DNA of 64,000 bases from Bryobacteraceae bacterium. Lineage in GTDB: Bacteria > Acidobacteriota > Terriglobia > Bryobacterales > Bryobacteraceae. The stretch's first letter is position 1. Each line of letters opens with the position of its first letter. Made by a program: the position numbers and the translations under genes. The notes beneath the pieces were generated by a model. It made no database searches. It saw nothing but the letters and a program-made list of their open reading frames with translations, and was not told where the DNA came from. The stretch is taken from NCBI GenBank assembly GCA_026002875.1, contig BPGE01000001.1, positions 1,550,001 to 1,614,000 on the forward strand, written 5' to 3'. Shown here in pieces: positions 52,707-63,500 of the stretch.

Positions 52707-53636
52707 TCACTTCTTCGGAACCGAGACGGTGATGTTGCGGAAGCGCACGCCACCGGCGTGATCGCCCTGGATCAGGAACGGACCGGGCAGCTCCTCGTCC
52801 GCGTCCAGCGCGCCTCCGGTGATGCCCTCGATTTCCTGGCGGTCGATCGTCACCACGCCGTTCTGGACCACTGTCAGCGTCCGTCCCACCAGCGTGACGT
52901 CGAACACGTCCCACTGGCCCGGACGGTTGGCGGGCGCAGGCTTCGGGGCGATCCGTCCGTAAATCGAGCCCATTCTGCGCTCGGGCGGGCTCTTGCCTTC
53001 CGGCTCGTTTTCCAGCTGGATCTCGTAGCGGCCGCGCAGGTAGAAGCCGCTGTTGGTGTGCTCGGGCAGCAGCACTTCGAAATGGAGTTTGAAGTCTTCG
53101 AACTTCTCGACGGACTTCAGATTCGAGCCCAGCTTTTCATTCACCAGCTCGCCGTTGAGGGCCTTCCAATGGCTGTTGGCGGGGTTGCCTGCGGGCTCCC
53201 AGCCCGCGAGGTCGCGGCCGTTGAACAGAGGCCGCGGCTCGGTCCATGCGCGAGGCTCGGGCCGTTTCAGTTCCGGCGCCCGCTTGCCCTCGAGCGGCGT
53301 CGTGTTCTCGCCGCGCCGCGCCACGCCGATCAGCCTGTCGCCCTTGGCTTGCAGCTCCCAGACGACGGCCGGGCGCGTCGGGCCAGAAGCCTGAATGTCG
53401 AGAATCAGCCTGCCGCCATCGATCCGCGCTTCCTTCACCTGGAAAACATTGCCGCCCGTCGGCTGGTACCACACTTCCAGCGCGCCGCCGCGCTCGTAGA
53501 TGCCCAGCCAGCTCGCCCGCTGCCCCGCGGGCGTCTGGATATTGAAATTCCACCGGCCGAGAAACGGGTTCGGCTGACCAGCCAGCGCGCCGGCGATCGC
53601 TCCCAGAGCAAGGATCAGATGGCAGAAGACTCGCAT
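52707..53636 (-). CDS. secreted DUF1080 (3-keto-disaccharide hydrolase-like) protein
   Basis: 309-residue exported protein: signal peptide (about 1-20), a beta-rich N-terminal part (about 25-115), and a DUF1080 concanavalin-like domain (about 137-305) opening with PLFNGRDLAGWEPAG and containing HFEVLLPEHTNSGFYLRGRYEIQL and GPFLIQGDHAGGVRFRNI. DUF1080 members bind or hydrolyse sugars and are abundant in acidobacteria and planctomycetes. It ends 28 bp from the aminotransferase gene on the same strand, so a shared transcript is possible. Confidence 0.9.
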   Translation of the reverse strand: MRVFCHLILALGAIAGALAGQPNPFLGRWNFNIQTPAGQRASWLGIYERGGALEVWYQPTGGNVFQVKEARIDGGRLILDIQASGPTRPAVVWELQAKGDRLIGVARRGENTTPLEGKRAPELKRPEPRAWTEPRPLFNGRDLAGWEPAGNPANSHWKALNGELVNEKLGSNLKSVEKFEDFKLHFEVLLPEHTNSGFYLRGRYEIQLENEPEGKSPPERRMGSIYGRIAPKPAPANRPGQWDVFDVTLVGRTLTVVQNGVVTIDRQEIEGITGGALDADEELPGPFLIQGDHAGGVRFRNITVSVPKK

Positions 53637-53700
53637 GTGGTGAGTCTAACGCAAGACCCTGCACCGGGTGGCTGGCTTTCACGGCCGCTATAATCACAAT

Positions 53701-54108
53701 GTGACCCCAGCCAGATGGATCGTCTCCCTCGCGCTGGCCCTGTTGGCCGGCTGCTCGAAGAACATCCAGACGAACGAGGCCGTGCGCGCCGGCGTCATCA
53801 AGCACCTGTCGCAGAACTCCGGTCTGAACCTCTCGCAAATGGACATCGAAGTCACCAGCGTCACCTTCCGCGACAATGAAGCGGACGCCGTCGTCGGCTT
53901 CAAGCCCAAGGGCGGCGGCGCGGCGTCCGGCATGTCCATGCGCTACACGCTGGAGCGGCAGGGCAACGAGTGGGTGGTGAAGAAGAAAGCGGACTCCGGC
54001 ATGGGGCACGGCATGATGCCTCCATCCGGCGAGCCTCCTGCGGGCGAGGGCCAGCTTCCGCCCGGCCATCCGCCGGTGAGCGGGGAAGGCGCGGAGCGCA
54101 AGCAGTGA
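53701..54108 (+). CDS. small putative lipoprotein, function unknown
   Basis: 135-residue protein with a signal peptide and lipobox (LALLAGC, C16), then a folded alpha/beta segment (about 25-90: GVIKHLSQNSGLNLSQMDIE, VTFRDNEADAVVGFK) and a Gly/Met/Pro-rich tail. I recognise no domain by name. The start is GTG at 53701, which opens the signal peptide. Its stop overlaps the start of the next gene (GTGA at 54105-54108), so it is the first gene of an operon with a geranylgeranyl-reductase-like enzyme and hemL. Confidence 0.7.
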   Translation: MTPARWIVSLALALLAGCSKNIQTNEAVRAGVIKHLSQNSGLNLSQMDIEVTSVTFRDNEADAVVGFKPKGGGAASGMSMRYTLERQGNEWVVKKKADSGMGHGMMPPSGEPPAGEGQLPPGHPPVSGEGAERKQ

Positions 54109-55289
54109 AACGCGTCGTGGTGCTCGGCGGCGGACCCGCGGGCGCCATGGCTGCGGCGGGGTTGGCCGAAGCCGGCATCCCCACGGTTCTGCTCGATGAG
54201 AAACTCGCCTGGGAGAAGCCCTGCGGCGGCGGCATCACCTACAAGGCGTACCGCCGCTATCCGTTCCTTCTGGAGAACCCGGTTCCGAAGAAGCAGGTCT
54301 TCGAGACCCGGCTGTCCGAGCCCCGCGGCGGCAGCGTCTCCATGCGCCTGCGGCATCCTCTGCTGATCTATTCACGGAAAGACCTCAACCAGATGCTGCT
54401 CGACCGCGCCGAAGCCGCCGGCGCACAGCTGGAGCGAGAGCGCGTGCTCGCTCTCGAGCAGCTCGAAAACGGCTGGCGCGTCCGCACGCGCAGCGGCGTG
54501 ATCGATGCCGATTTCATCGTCGTCGCCACCGGCGCGCGCAATACGCTGAAAAGCGTCGGCACCGAGTGGAAGCCGGGCGATACGATGTGCGCCATCGGCT
54601 ATTACGTGCCGGAAAACCGGACCTGCGTCGACATTCAGTTCTTCCCGAATTTCGAAGGCTATATCTGGGTCTTTCCGCGCTGCGGCCACCTTTCGGTGGG
54701 CATCTGCGGCAAAGGGGTTTCTTCGCAGCAGGCGCGGGAGCAGCTGCACCGGTACATGGACGAGCATGGGATCTCCCGCGCGGATGCGACCTTTTACGCC
54801 CATGTGATCCCTGCGCTCGAACGCCCGTCCTGGCGGTCCAACCGCATCAGCGGTCCGCGCTGGGTAGCCGCAGGAGACGCCGCCGGGCTGGTCGACCCTG
54901 TCACGGGGGAAGGGCTGTACTACGCCATCCGCTCCGGCGATCTGGCCGCGCAGGCCATCCTGCACGACCGGCTCGAACCTTCCGCGCGGCACACCGTCTA
55001 CAATTCGCTGCTTCACGGCGAATTTCTCGAAGATCTCGCCTATGGAGCGGGACTGGCGAAGCGGTTTTTCATCCAGCAGATCATGTTTTCGAGCGTCCCG
55101 GCACGGATGATTGAACTCATGCGCCACTCGCCGCGGATGCGCGACATCGTGCAGGATCTTTTCGCGGGCACGCAGCGCTATCTGGATCTGAAAGAGCGCC
55201 TCCTGGCCAACCTGAACGGCACAGTGCGGGAGGCCGTTTACGGCGCGCTGCTCGGTCACCGCGTGGCAGGAGAGAGCGGCCAGGCATGA
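54105..55289 (+). CDS. geranylgeranyl reductase family FAD-dependent oxidoreductase
   Basis: 394-residue flavoprotein of the geranylgeranyl reductase/ChlP-like family. The FAD-binding motif [20 protein letters not shown] opens the protein; [18 protein letters not shown], a VATGARNTL motif and [20 protein letters not shown] (second FAD motif) follow. Members reduce isoprenoid side chains of quinones, lipids or chlorophyll; in an acidobacterium menaquinone or membrane lipids are plausible, not proven. The start is GTG at 54105. It overlaps hemL by 4 bp (ATGA). Confidence 0.88.
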   Translation: MKRVVVLGGGPAGAMAAAGLAEAGIPTVLLDEKLAWEKPCGGGITYKAYRRYPFLLENPVPKKQVFETRLSEPRGGSVSMRLRHPLLIYSRKDLNQMLLDRAEAAGAQLERERVLALEQLENGWRVRTRSGVIDADFIVVATGARNTLKSVGTEWKPGDTMCAIGYYVPENRTCVDIQFFPNFEGYIWVFPRCGHLSVGICGKGVSSQQAREQLHRYMDEHGISRADATFYAHVIPALERPSWRSNRISGPRWVAAGDAAGLVDPVTGEGLYYAIRSGDLAAQAILHDRLEPSARHTVYNSLLHGEFLEDLAYGAGLAKRFFIQQIMFSSVPARMIELMRHSPRMRDIVQDLFAGTQRYLDLKERLLANLNGTVREAVYGALLGHRVAGESGQA

Positions 55290-56545
55290 AGACAGAACGC
55301 AGCGAACAGCTTTTCGCCCGTGCGCAGCAGGTGATTCCGGGCGGCGTCAATTCGCCCGTCCGGGCATTCCGCAGCGTCGGCGGCACGCCGCGTTTCATCC
55401 AGAGCGGCAGCGGCTGCCGCATGACGGACGCCGACGGCAACGAGTACATCGACTACATCTGCTCCTGGGGGCCGCTCATTCTCGGCCACTGCTTCCCGGC
55501 GGTGGTCGAGGCTGTCCGGGAAGCGCTGGAAAATGGCTCCAGCTTCGGCGCTCCTACGGGACGCGAGATTGAACTCGCCGAGCGGATCATCGCTGCGGTG
55601 CCTTCCATCGAGATGGTGCGGCTCGTGAATTCCGGCACCGAGGCCACCATGAGCGCCCTCCGCCTGGCCCGCGGCTTCACCGGCCGGTCGCTTACGGTCA
55701 AGTTTGAAGGCTGCTACCACGGCCACGTCGATTCGCTTCTGGTCAAGGCCGGCAGCGGCGTGGCCACGCTTGGGATCTCCGGCACCGCCGGCGTGCCCGA
55801 GGAATTCGCCCGTACGACCATCGCCCTGCCTTTCAACTCCGTGGACGCCCTGCAGGAGGCCTTCCGGAAGCACGGGGATCAGATTGCCGCCGTCATCGTC
55901 GAGCCCGTGGTCGGCAACATGGGCTGCGTGCCGCCCGAGCCGGGTTTTCTCGAGGCGATGCGCGAGCTCTGCACGCGCCACGGGGCCCTGCTGATCTTCG
56001 ACGAAGTGATGACGGGCTTCCGTCTTTCGCTGGGCGGCGCGCAGCAGCTGTACGGCATCCGCCCGGATCTGACGACGCTCGGCAAGATCATCGGCGGCGG
56101 ACTGCCCATCGCCGCATACGGCGGCCGGGCGGATGTGATGAGACATGTGGCGCCCGCCGGCAACGTCTATCAGGCCGGCACGCTGTCAGGCAATCCCTGC
56201 GCCGTGGCGGCCGGCATTGCCATGCTCCGGCATCTGGCCGAACACCCGGAGATTTACTCCCAACTGGATGCCGTGGCAGCGGAGATCTGCGCCGCGGCGC
56301 CTGCCGGCGTCACGGTGCAGCGCGTCGGGTCGATGTTCACTTTCTTTTTCACGGACCGGCCGGTCCGCTCGTGGGAGGACGCCGCCGCCTGCGATACGCA
56401 GAAGTACGCGGCGTTTTTCCATCATCTGCTGGAAAACGGCGTGTATTTTCCGCCATCGCAGTTTGAAGCGGCGTTCCTGTCGGCGGCGCACGACGCCGAT
56501 GCCGTGTCGCGCACCGTTGCGGCGATCCGCTCGTTTCAGGCCTGA
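55286..56545 (+). CDS. hemL: glutamate-1-semialdehyde 2,1-aminomutase
   Basis: 419-residue PLP enzyme of tetrapyrrole synthesis: converts glutamate-1-semialdehyde to 5-aminolevulinate in the C5 pathway. Typical segments are [61 protein letters not shown], and the PLP-lysine motif [18 protein letters not shown]. Length and motifs are normal. It closes the operon with the lipoprotein and the reductase; convergent with a TPR gene 15 bp away. Confidence 0.96.
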   Translation: MKTERSEQLFARAQQVIPGGVNSPVRAFRSVGGTPRFIQSGSGCRMTDADGNEYIDYICSWGPLILGHCFPAVVEAVREALENGSSFGAPTGREIELAERIIAAVPSIEMVRLVNSGTEATMSALRLARGFTGRSLTVKFEGCYHGHVDSLLVKAGSGVATLGISGTAGVPEEFARTTIALPFNSVDALQEAFRKHGDQIAAVIVEPVVGNMGCVPPEPGFLEAMRELCTRHGALLIFDEVMTGFRLSLGGAQQLYGIRPDLTTLGKIIGGGLPIAAYGGRADVMRHVAPAGNVYQAGTLSGNPCAVAAGIAMLRHLAEHPEIYSQLDAVAAEICAAAPAGVTVQRVGSMFTFFFTDRPVRSWEDAAACDTQKYAAFFHHLLENGVYFPPSQFEAAFLSAAHDADAVSRTVAAIRSFQA

Positions 56546-56559
56546 CGCCTGCCCGCGCG

Positions 56560-57648
56560 CTACTGCCCCTTTGCGTTCAGCCTGTCGAAAATGGCGCGCT
56601 CCCGCTCGCCGTCCTCCGGCCGGTTCAATTTGAAATACAGCGCCGAAAGCTCGATGTGCGGCTGGGCCCAATCAGGATCAGCCTTCACGACGAACTCCAG
56701 ATGCCTGACCGCCGCTTCGGCGTTTCCGGCCATCCGCTCGAGCCGCCCCATCTGATAGTGCGCCAGCTTGTCGCCGGGCTTCAGTTTGAGCGCCTTTTCC
56801 AGGTGCATCCGCGCGGTTTCCAGATCGCGGTTCACGATGAGAATCGTGCCCATGCCGAGATGGGCTTCCTGATCGTCCTGGTTCGCCTGCAGGGCTTTGC
56901 GGAAGGCCTCCACGGCGCCTTCGTTGTCCGCCAGATAGTGCCGCGCCATGCCGGCCAGCGTCCACACGCCAGGCAGATTCGGGTTGATTTTCAGCGCCAG
57001 CTCGGCATACTCGCGCCCCAGCTCGTACTCGAAGATCTCCATCGCTGTCTGCCCGGCCAGCAGACAGGCCTCGGCGCTGCGCCCCTGCCGCGCGGGCCGG
57101 TCCAACCGCAGGATGCCTTCCTGCTTCTTGCCTGTGCGCACGAGCGCCGCCCCGAGCAGCCATTTCAGCGCCAGGTCGTCCGCGTGAGCGGGCTCCAGGC
57201 GGGTCAGCAGCGCCACGGTCTTCGCCTCCTGTCCCGTGCGGTTGTAGCAGTCGGCCGCGAGCAGGGCCACGCGCAGATCGCCCGGCGCCGCGGCCAACAG
57301 CGGCTCCAGAAGCCGCAGCGCCTCGCGGAAATTCTGCTGCTTGTAATGCGCCAGCGCCAGATTCATCTGCAGGGCCTGGTTCCGGGGCTCGAGCGCCAGA
57401 GCCGCACGGTAGTGGCGGATGGCGTTGTCCAGCTGGCCGAGACGCGCATAGGCCGCGCCCAGATTGGCATGCACTTCGGGAACGTTCGGCGCCAGCTTCA
57501 GCAGGGCCTGATACTTTTCCACCGCCAGCCGGTCGTTGCCCTTCTGCTGGGCCTCGACGGCCTCGCGGAAAAGCTGTTCTGGCGACGGAGGCTGCGTTGC
57601 CGGGGCCGCCAGCGCCGCCAGCAGGAGAAGCGCCCGCATCGCTTCCAT
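56560..57648 (-). CDS. exported tetratricopeptide repeat protein
   Basis: 362-residue TPR protein with a short signal-like leader (MRALLLLAALAAPA) and at least eight TPR motifs (for example VPEVHANLGAAYARLGQLDN, HYRAALALEPRNQALQMNLA, GVWTLAGMARHYLADNEGAV). TPRs are protein-protein scaffolds; no catalytic domain is seen. Start at 57648 (MEAMRAL) or 57639. Its start is 68 bp from a divergent second TPR gene at 57716, an arrangement that may share regulation. Confidence 0.85.
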   Translation of the reverse strand: MEAMRALLLLAALAAPATQPPSPEQLFREAVEAQQKGNDRLAVEKYQALLKLAPNVPEVHANLGAAYARLGQLDNAIRHYRAALALEPRNQALQMNLALAHYKQQNFREALRLLEPLLAAAPGDLRVALLAADCYNRTGQEAKTVALLTRLEPAHADDLALKWLLGAALVRTGKKQEGILRLDRPARQGRSAEACLLAGQTAMEIFEYELGREYAELALKINPNLPGVWTLAGMARHYLADNEGAVEAFRKALQANQDDQEAHLGMGTILIVNRDLETARMHLEKALKLKPGDKLAHYQMGRLERMAGNAEAAVRHLEFVVKADPDWAQPHIELSALYFKLNRPEDGERERAIFDRLNAKGQ

Positions 57649-57715
57649 GATAGCGGCCGCCCGCTGTGCTATGAAGGAAATGGATGAGCGGCGGGCGGGC
57701 AGGGAAGGGAAGCGG

Positions 57716-58858
57716 ATGAAACAATTCGCGCGTCTTCTGTATTTCGCGGCCGCGCTGGCCACAGCGGCCTTCGCACAGTCCTCCCAGTTCGAGCGCTTCG
57801 AACAGCTCTCCCGCCAGGCTGCCGCCGCGCTCGACGCCGACCCCGCGCAGGCCGTCCAGCTCTACCGCGAAGCCCTCAAGATTCGCCCGGCATGGGTCGA
57901 AGGCTGGCTTTACATGGGCGCCGCCCTGCACCGGCTCGAGCGCTACGCCGAGGCCACGCACGCGCTCCGCAAAGGCCTCGAACTCGCCCCCCGCTTCGGC
58001 ACCGCCTGGGCGCTGCTGGCCATGTGCGAAGCCGAGCTCGACAATGCCGAGCAGGCGCTCGCCGATTTCGCCAAAGCCGAACAGCTCGGCCTCGGCGCCA
58101 ACCTTGGTTTCGAGGTTGCCGCCCGCGTCCGCGCCGCGCGCCTCCTGATCTCCGAGGGCCGTTTCGACGAAGCCATGGGCAAGATGTATCCGCTGTCGAA
58201 ACGCAATGTGAACCACCCGGCAATTGAAGAGATCATGGGGCTGGCCGCCCTTGCTGTCGACCGCGATCCCGGCTCGCTCACGCCCGAGCGGCGCGAGATC
58301 GTCACGCTTGCGGGCAAAGCCGCCTGGGCCGGCGGCACAGGCCGGCCAGAGGAGGCCCTCAAGGGATACGACGAGTTGGTCCGCCGGTTTCCGAAAGCTC
58401 CGGGCGTTCACAATGCGCGGGCGCTGTATCTGATGGAGAGCGATCCAAAGTCCGCGCTGGAAGGCTTTCTGGAAGAAGTGCGCAACACGCCGGATCATTG
58501 GCCCGCGCTGCTGATGCTCGCCAACCTGCAAATCCGCCAGGGCATGCCGGACGAAGCGCTCAAACAGCTGGAGCGCGCTCTCGATCTCGTTCCGGTCAGC
58601 TACCGCTGGATCTGCCACGCCAGCATCGGGCAGGCCCATCTCACTGCCGGCAGGCTGGACCAGGCCATCCCGCGGCTGGAGAAAGCCGCGCGCCTCGTCC
58701 AGGGCAACGCGCAGATCCACTACTACCTTTCGCAGGCGTACCGGCGCGCCGGCCGCAAGGAGGATGCGGCCCGCGAAATGGCCGAGTTCCAGCGGCTCAA
58801 GGAAATTGAAGATCCGCTCGCCCTGCCCGCCTACCAGCCAGGCGCGCGGCGCCAGTAG
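57716..58858 (+). CDS. exported tetratricopeptide repeat protein
   Basis: 380-residue TPR protein with a signal peptide (residues about 1-21, LYFAAALATAAFAQ) followed by TPR units (WVEGWLYMGAALHRLERYAE, FGTAWALLAMCEAELDNAEQ, ALLMLANLQIRQGMPDEALK, IHYYLSQAYRRAGRKEDAAR). No enzymatic domain. The ATG at 57716 has GGAAGGGAAGCGG directly upstream; the frame extends upstream to 57536 but runs over the divergent TPR start. Likely a periplasmic scaffold. Confidence 0.85.
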   Translation: MKQFARLLYFAAALATAAFAQSSQFERFEQLSRQAAAALDADPAQAVQLYREALKIRPAWVEGWLYMGAALHRLERYAEATHALRKGLELAPRFGTAWALLAMCEAELDNAEQALADFAKAEQLGLGANLGFEVAARVRAARLLISEGRFDEAMGKMYPLSKRNVNHPAIEEIMGLAALAVDRDPGSLTPERREIVTLAGKAAWAGGTGRPEEALKGYDELVRRFPKAPGVHNARALYLMESDPKSALEGFLEEVRNTPDHWPALLMLANLQIRQGMPDEALKQLERALDLVPVSYRWICHASIGQAHLTAGRLDQAIPRLEKAARLVQGNAQIHYYLSQAYRRAGRKEDAAREMAEFQRLKEIEDPLALPAYQPGARRQ

Positions 58859-58867
58859 CCGGACCGG

Positions 58868-59602
58868 TCAGACCCGTTGAAGCCTCCCCGCAGCTTCTTT
58901 CAGCGCCCGGCCGTAGGCAGAACGCGGCCGAGCCTCCAGCGCGCGGGCCACCGCGCCTGGATCCAACGGCCCCTGGTGCAGGGCGGATGCTGCGCGGATC
59001 ACGGCATCGGAGCGGTCGTAGCGCTCGTCGGCGCGCGCAGCTTCGCGCAGATAGGCCGCCGCCAGCGCGTTCCAGTAGCTCTCCATCGCCTCGTGGAGCC
59101 GGATCAGGCGGACCATCCAGCCCTCCACCTCCGCCTCGTCCGGGATGTAGGTGTGAATGGCAATCAGCACCCGGCGGCTCAGAACATCAAACAAGTCGGC
59201 GATTTCCTGTTTTGACGGCTCGCGCCGCGCCGGCCCTTCGCGGGCGGCCAGTTCTCTGAGCAGCCGTGCGTCCCATTGAAGCCGCTCCGCGGCGCTCCCG
59301 GGTTCGATGGCGGCATAGGCCTCCGCCGCGGCCTGTCCCGCCCGGACTGCCGTCTCCGCCGCCGGCCGATCCGGCGCGGATTGCAGAACGGCGGACGCAA
59401 AATACATCTCGCGCTCGCGGGAGACGGCCCGGGCCACGCGGTCCGGAACCGCCAGCGAGTGCGCCGCCAGCGATGCCGCATCGTCGAGAAAAATGAGCCG
59501 CGCCAGGCTGCCCTCCATGCCTCCCGGCGCCGCGCCGGTTCCGCCGCGGGCGAGCGCCGGAATCGCGGCCGCGAACTGAAGAAAATGCCTTCTTGCAATC
59601 AT
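58868..59602 (-). CDS. Tat-exported hypothetical protein
   Basis: 244-residue, mostly helical, Ala/Arg/Glu-rich protein. It begins ARRHFLQFAAAIPALARGG, a plausible twin-arginine leader. No domain is recognised. The ATG at 59602 overlaps the stop of the upstream gene (59599-59602), so both belong to one minus-strand operon. Its function is probably linked to the neighbour; nothing more can be said. Confidence 0.65.
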   Translation of the reverse strand: MIARRHFLQFAAAIPALARGGTGAAPGGMEGSLARLIFLDDAASLAAHSLAVPDRVARAVSREREMYFASAVLQSAPDRPAAETAVRAGQAAAEAYAAIEPGSAAERLQWDARLLRELAAREGPARREPSKQEIADLFDVLSRRVLIAIHTYIPDEAEVEGWMVRLIRLHEAMESYWNALAAAYLREAARADERYDRSDAVIRAASALHQGPLDPGAVARALEARPRSAYGRALKEAAGRLQRV

Positions 59603-60510
59603 GATTTCTTTCTCCTCGGGTCGAGCTCCGGCGGAACATGCGGCTTGCCGACGTCGCAGCGGGCTTCCAGCTCGCGTTCGTCGATCCGGCGCAGGAAGTA
59701 CTCGCTCGCCGCATGCAGATACCGGTAGGCGCGTTCCAACGCCTGGGCGTACTGGCTCTGGCTGGGCGCCGCGGCGAGAGCCTGCTTCAGGTCGATGTCT
59801 TTTCGGGGCGAGCCCCGCTGGATCGACCGCGCCAGCGCGATCAGCGGGTCCTGCGGGTTGTAGAAATTCGGCTCGAAGATGTAACGCCGGAGCTTGTCCG
59901 GATCGGGAGAATGATACGCCGCCGCATACCGCATCAGGTCGATCCGGTGTGTCTGGAAATGCGCGAGATCCTTTTTCGACTGGATGCCGAGGAGCTGCTG
60001 CTGCCAGGAGGCGAGGACCAGCCGCTCGAGGGCGCCCGCAGGCAGCGCGCCGGCGGCCGGATGCGTCTCCAGCCGGAAGTCCAGCGCGGAAGGCCGGAAC
60101 GGCTCCGCGCGGCCCCTGTCGTACACCTCGCGGAAGACCACAACGTCGTGGTACACGGACACATCGCTGGCGCCGCCCTGCTCGTCGTCGCCCCGCACAT
60201 AGTATTCCGGCTGCAATTGCCTGTAGACGGGCTTGAACGTGCGGTCCGCGGCCAGGTGGCACCGCCAGCCCAGCACGAATGCCAGCTTCTCTTCCGAAAG
60301 ATCCCCGGGCCGCCGTTTCGGCCAATGGTCCCGGAGATCCTTCAGCAGCCGCACGGTGAACATGTCGCCCGACCGCGTCATGGCCGTATAGCGGCAAATC
60401 GCGGCTTTTTCCCGCAGGATTCTCCTGAAGTCCGCGCAGATTTCCGTCGAATGGATCGCCAGCCTTGCGCCGTCGTCCATGACGGCGGTGTGCGTGATGT
60501 GCTCCGACAC
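59599..60510 (-). CDS. putative zinc-dependent phospholipase C-like protein
   Basis: 303-residue protein. The start EHITHTAVMDDGARLA, the MTRSGDMFTVRLL segment and AFVLGWRCHLAADRTFKPVY resemble the zinc-binding helices of the zinc-dependent phospholipase C / PF00882 family, where His and Asp residues of such helices bind metals. I hold this as a weak family match, since not all ligands are identified. The start is GTG at 60510, with GGAGCC a few bases upstream. No signal peptide. Overlaps the Tat-exported hypothetical by 4 bp; a TonB-dependent receptor lies upstream at 60535 on the same strand. Confidence 0.55.
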   Translation of the reverse strand: MSEHITHTAVMDDGARLAIHSTEICADFRRILREKAAICRYTAMTRSGDMFTVRLLKDLRDHWPKRRPGDLSEEKLAFVLGWRCHLAADRTFKPVYRQLQPEYYVRGDDEQGGASDVSVYHDVVVFREVYDRGRAEPFRPSALDFRLETHPAAGALPAGALERLVLASWQQQLLGIQSKKDLAHFQTHRIDLMRYAAAYHSPDPDKLRRYIFEPNFYNPQDPLIALARSIQRGSPRKDIDLKQALAAAPSQSQYAQALERAYRYLHAASEYFLRRIDERELEARCDVGKPHVPPELDPRRKKS

Positions 60511-60534
60511 GAAAGGCTCCTTCTGTTCAGTCGA

Positions 60535-63500
60535 TCAGTACACCAGTCTCAGCCCGAGCTGGAACTCCCGCGGCAGCGTGGGCGAGTTCGTGCTTGTCAC
60601 CCGGCCGAAATTCGCGTCGCGCGGATTCAGGACAGGGCCGCTGAAATGCGGCTTGTTCAGCGCATTGATGGCCTCGGCCCGGAATTGCAGCTTCACCCGT
60701 TCTCCGAAATCGAAGTTCTTGATCACGGACAGATCCAGCAGCGTGATCGCCTGGTCGCGGAAGTTCGAGACGCGCGATGGCAGGGTGCGGATGTTCTGCG
60801 ACAGGTTGATGCGCGTGTCGTTGCGCTGCTTGGTGTAGTCCAGCTGTCCGCCCGTGCGCACGGCGTCGTCCTGGAAATAGAAGCCCGTGGTCTGGATGTT
60901 GGTCCGGAATACGTTGTCTTCGATGTTCGAAGAGCCCAGCACGCCGATGGTCGAGCTCTTGATCACCGGCTTCAGGTCGGAGAGATTCCCGTTGAAATAA
61001 ATGTTGCCAAGCGTCAACGGGCGCCCCGCCTGATATTGCAGGATGCCCTGGAGCTGAAAGCCGCCCAGCAGCGTCTGTTTCCACCCGGACCACGAGGCGC
61101 CGAACGGGCGCCCGCGCCCGAACGGCATCTCGTAGATCCCGCTCAACGCCAGCCGGTGGGGCGAGTCGGCGTCGTTCAGGCGCTTCTCATACTTCGTGTC
61201 GGTCGGATTCAGCAGGGTCATCTCCTCGAGATACTTCGACCAGGCGTAGGTGCCCATCAGCGTGTATCCCTGGGAGAAGCGCTTCTCCGCCCGCGCCTGA
61301 AAAGCATGATAGGAACTGGCCCCGTCGTAGCGCTCCATGGACAGGCCGGTGAAATGCGGATAAGGCCGCAGAAGCTGGCTGCGCGCGATCACCGTGGCCG
61401 TATACAGATTGGTGCCCTCATACCCCGCCACGCCCCGGAACGGATTGGGCACCGGCGTGTCGAGAAAGTTGATCAGAGCCTGGTCGCGCACCGGGCTGGT
61501 CGATTGATACCGCCGCGGAATCGGGTTCGCATCCACGGCGGTCGTCAGATTCGAGCCGCGGTTCCCGATGTAGGCGCCTTCCACCAGCCACCGTCCGGGC
61601 AGCTCGCGTTGCAGGCTGACCTGCCAGCGCTGCACCAGGCCGTTGCGCCGGTTTTCGGGCACGATGGTTCCAGGATTCTGGCCGAGAAGGCTCCGCAGGT
61701 CGCGCTGGATTTCCGGAACATAACCGTTCGGAAAAGGATTTTCCAGCGTGGCCAGAAACGTCAGCCCGCGGTCCGGCGAGGCGATCAGAGGCGTGTTCCG
61801 GCTGAAACCGTTCTGATTCAGCGCGTCCATCACGAACGGCACCATGAACATGCCCCATCCCACGCGCAGGGCCGTCCGCGAGTCGATCTGAAACGCCGCA
61901 CCCAGCCTGGGCTGAACATTGTTCTTGTCGGCGCGGAAGCCGCGCTTGCCCGGCCCGGCGAACACAAGCCCGCCCCGCAGCCGGAACTGATCCACGGGAA
62001 TTTCCGGAATCGGATTCAATGCGTAATTCGCCTTCACCGCCGCCTCGGTCGGATTGACCGCATTGATGTCGAAATCATGGATGCGGCGGTCGTAACGTTC
62101 CGTCGTTCCCAGGTCCACCTCGTATCTCAGTCCCAGATTCACCGTCAGCCTCCGGCTGACGCGCCAGTCGTCCTGAATGAATGCCCCATGATACTTCGCC
62201 GTCGCGGCCCGGTCCGCCAGCAGCGGGAAGTTGCCGCCCGTGGGCAGCCCGAGCAGGAACGACGCCATCGCCTGCGCCTGGATCTGTTCGATCGGCAGCG
62301 ACGGATTCAGGTCGTTCTGCCTGGTGAAATCGTTGCCGAAATTGTACTGGCCCGCCTGATACGTCTGGTCGCGCCGGTTTTCCTGATACACGCGGAAATC
62401 ATAGCCGGCGCGGATCGAATGCGAACCAGCGATCTTCGTCACCGTCGGCTGAAGCGACCACAGGGGCGTCGTGATCTTGTAGCCCGTGGGTTCCACCGGC
62501 GAGGAATAGTTGCTGATGTTGATCTGCGGAAGCGTGTTGGCGGTGAACAGGCGCAGAGCGGCCTCCGAAAAGCCCATCTTCCTGACGTCGTAGTCGAACG
62601 AGGCCAGAGAAAACCGGTCCTGTTTGAAGCGCGTGAATCCGGCCCGCAGATTGACGATGGTCGTCGCCGAAGGCGTATAGACATAATCGAACACCCCGCC
62701 GCGGTTGCCGCGATGACCCAGACGGCCGTTGATTCTGACGCCATTGTTCACGCCTGCTGTCTGCTCGTCGATCTCCGTGCGCCAGCTCTGGGAAAAACGG
62801 CCGAAAAACCGGTTCTTTTCGTTCACGGTGTGGTCGATCCGCACGAGCAGCACGTCGTAGGTGTTGTCGTTGACGCCCCGGCCGACGAAATTGTTGGTGG
62901 TTGCCGCAGTGGCCACATTCGGCAGCGGCAGGAAGGAAAGATAGTTTTTCGCGATCTGGCTGATGCGGTCGGGACAGATCACGTTCAGCCGCCCGTTGCA
63001 TTGCACCGGCTGGCGCACGACGCGCGGTCCCTCCACGCGCGCGGTGAAGGGATCGTAGACATAGAGGGGCGCCGGGCGGTTCAGCAGCGCGCTGAAATCT
63101 CCCCGCCGGAACGCTTCGTCCGGAACGGTCAAGGTCTCCAATTCCGGCGTCAGCGGCCGGATGCGCTCAATGCTGGTGAAGAAAAACGTCCGGTCCCGGC
63201 CGTTGTAGATCCCGGGCAGCAACACGGGCCCGCCCACGGTTCCGCCGAACCGGTTGTACCGCCGCGTCTGCCGCGGGATGCCCTGGCGGTTGTTGAAAAA
63301 CGAATTGGCGGCCAGTTTGTCATTGCGCACGAACTCATACAGCGTGCCCTGCACGCGGTTCGTGCCGGACTTCACGGCCACATCGATGCTGCCGCCGGCG
63401 GTGCGCCCCTGCTGCGCATCGAAGCTGGCCGTGACTACCTTGAACTCCTCCACTGCGTCCGTCGGCGGTTGCAGGCCCACGCGCGCCGCCCCCTGCGTCT

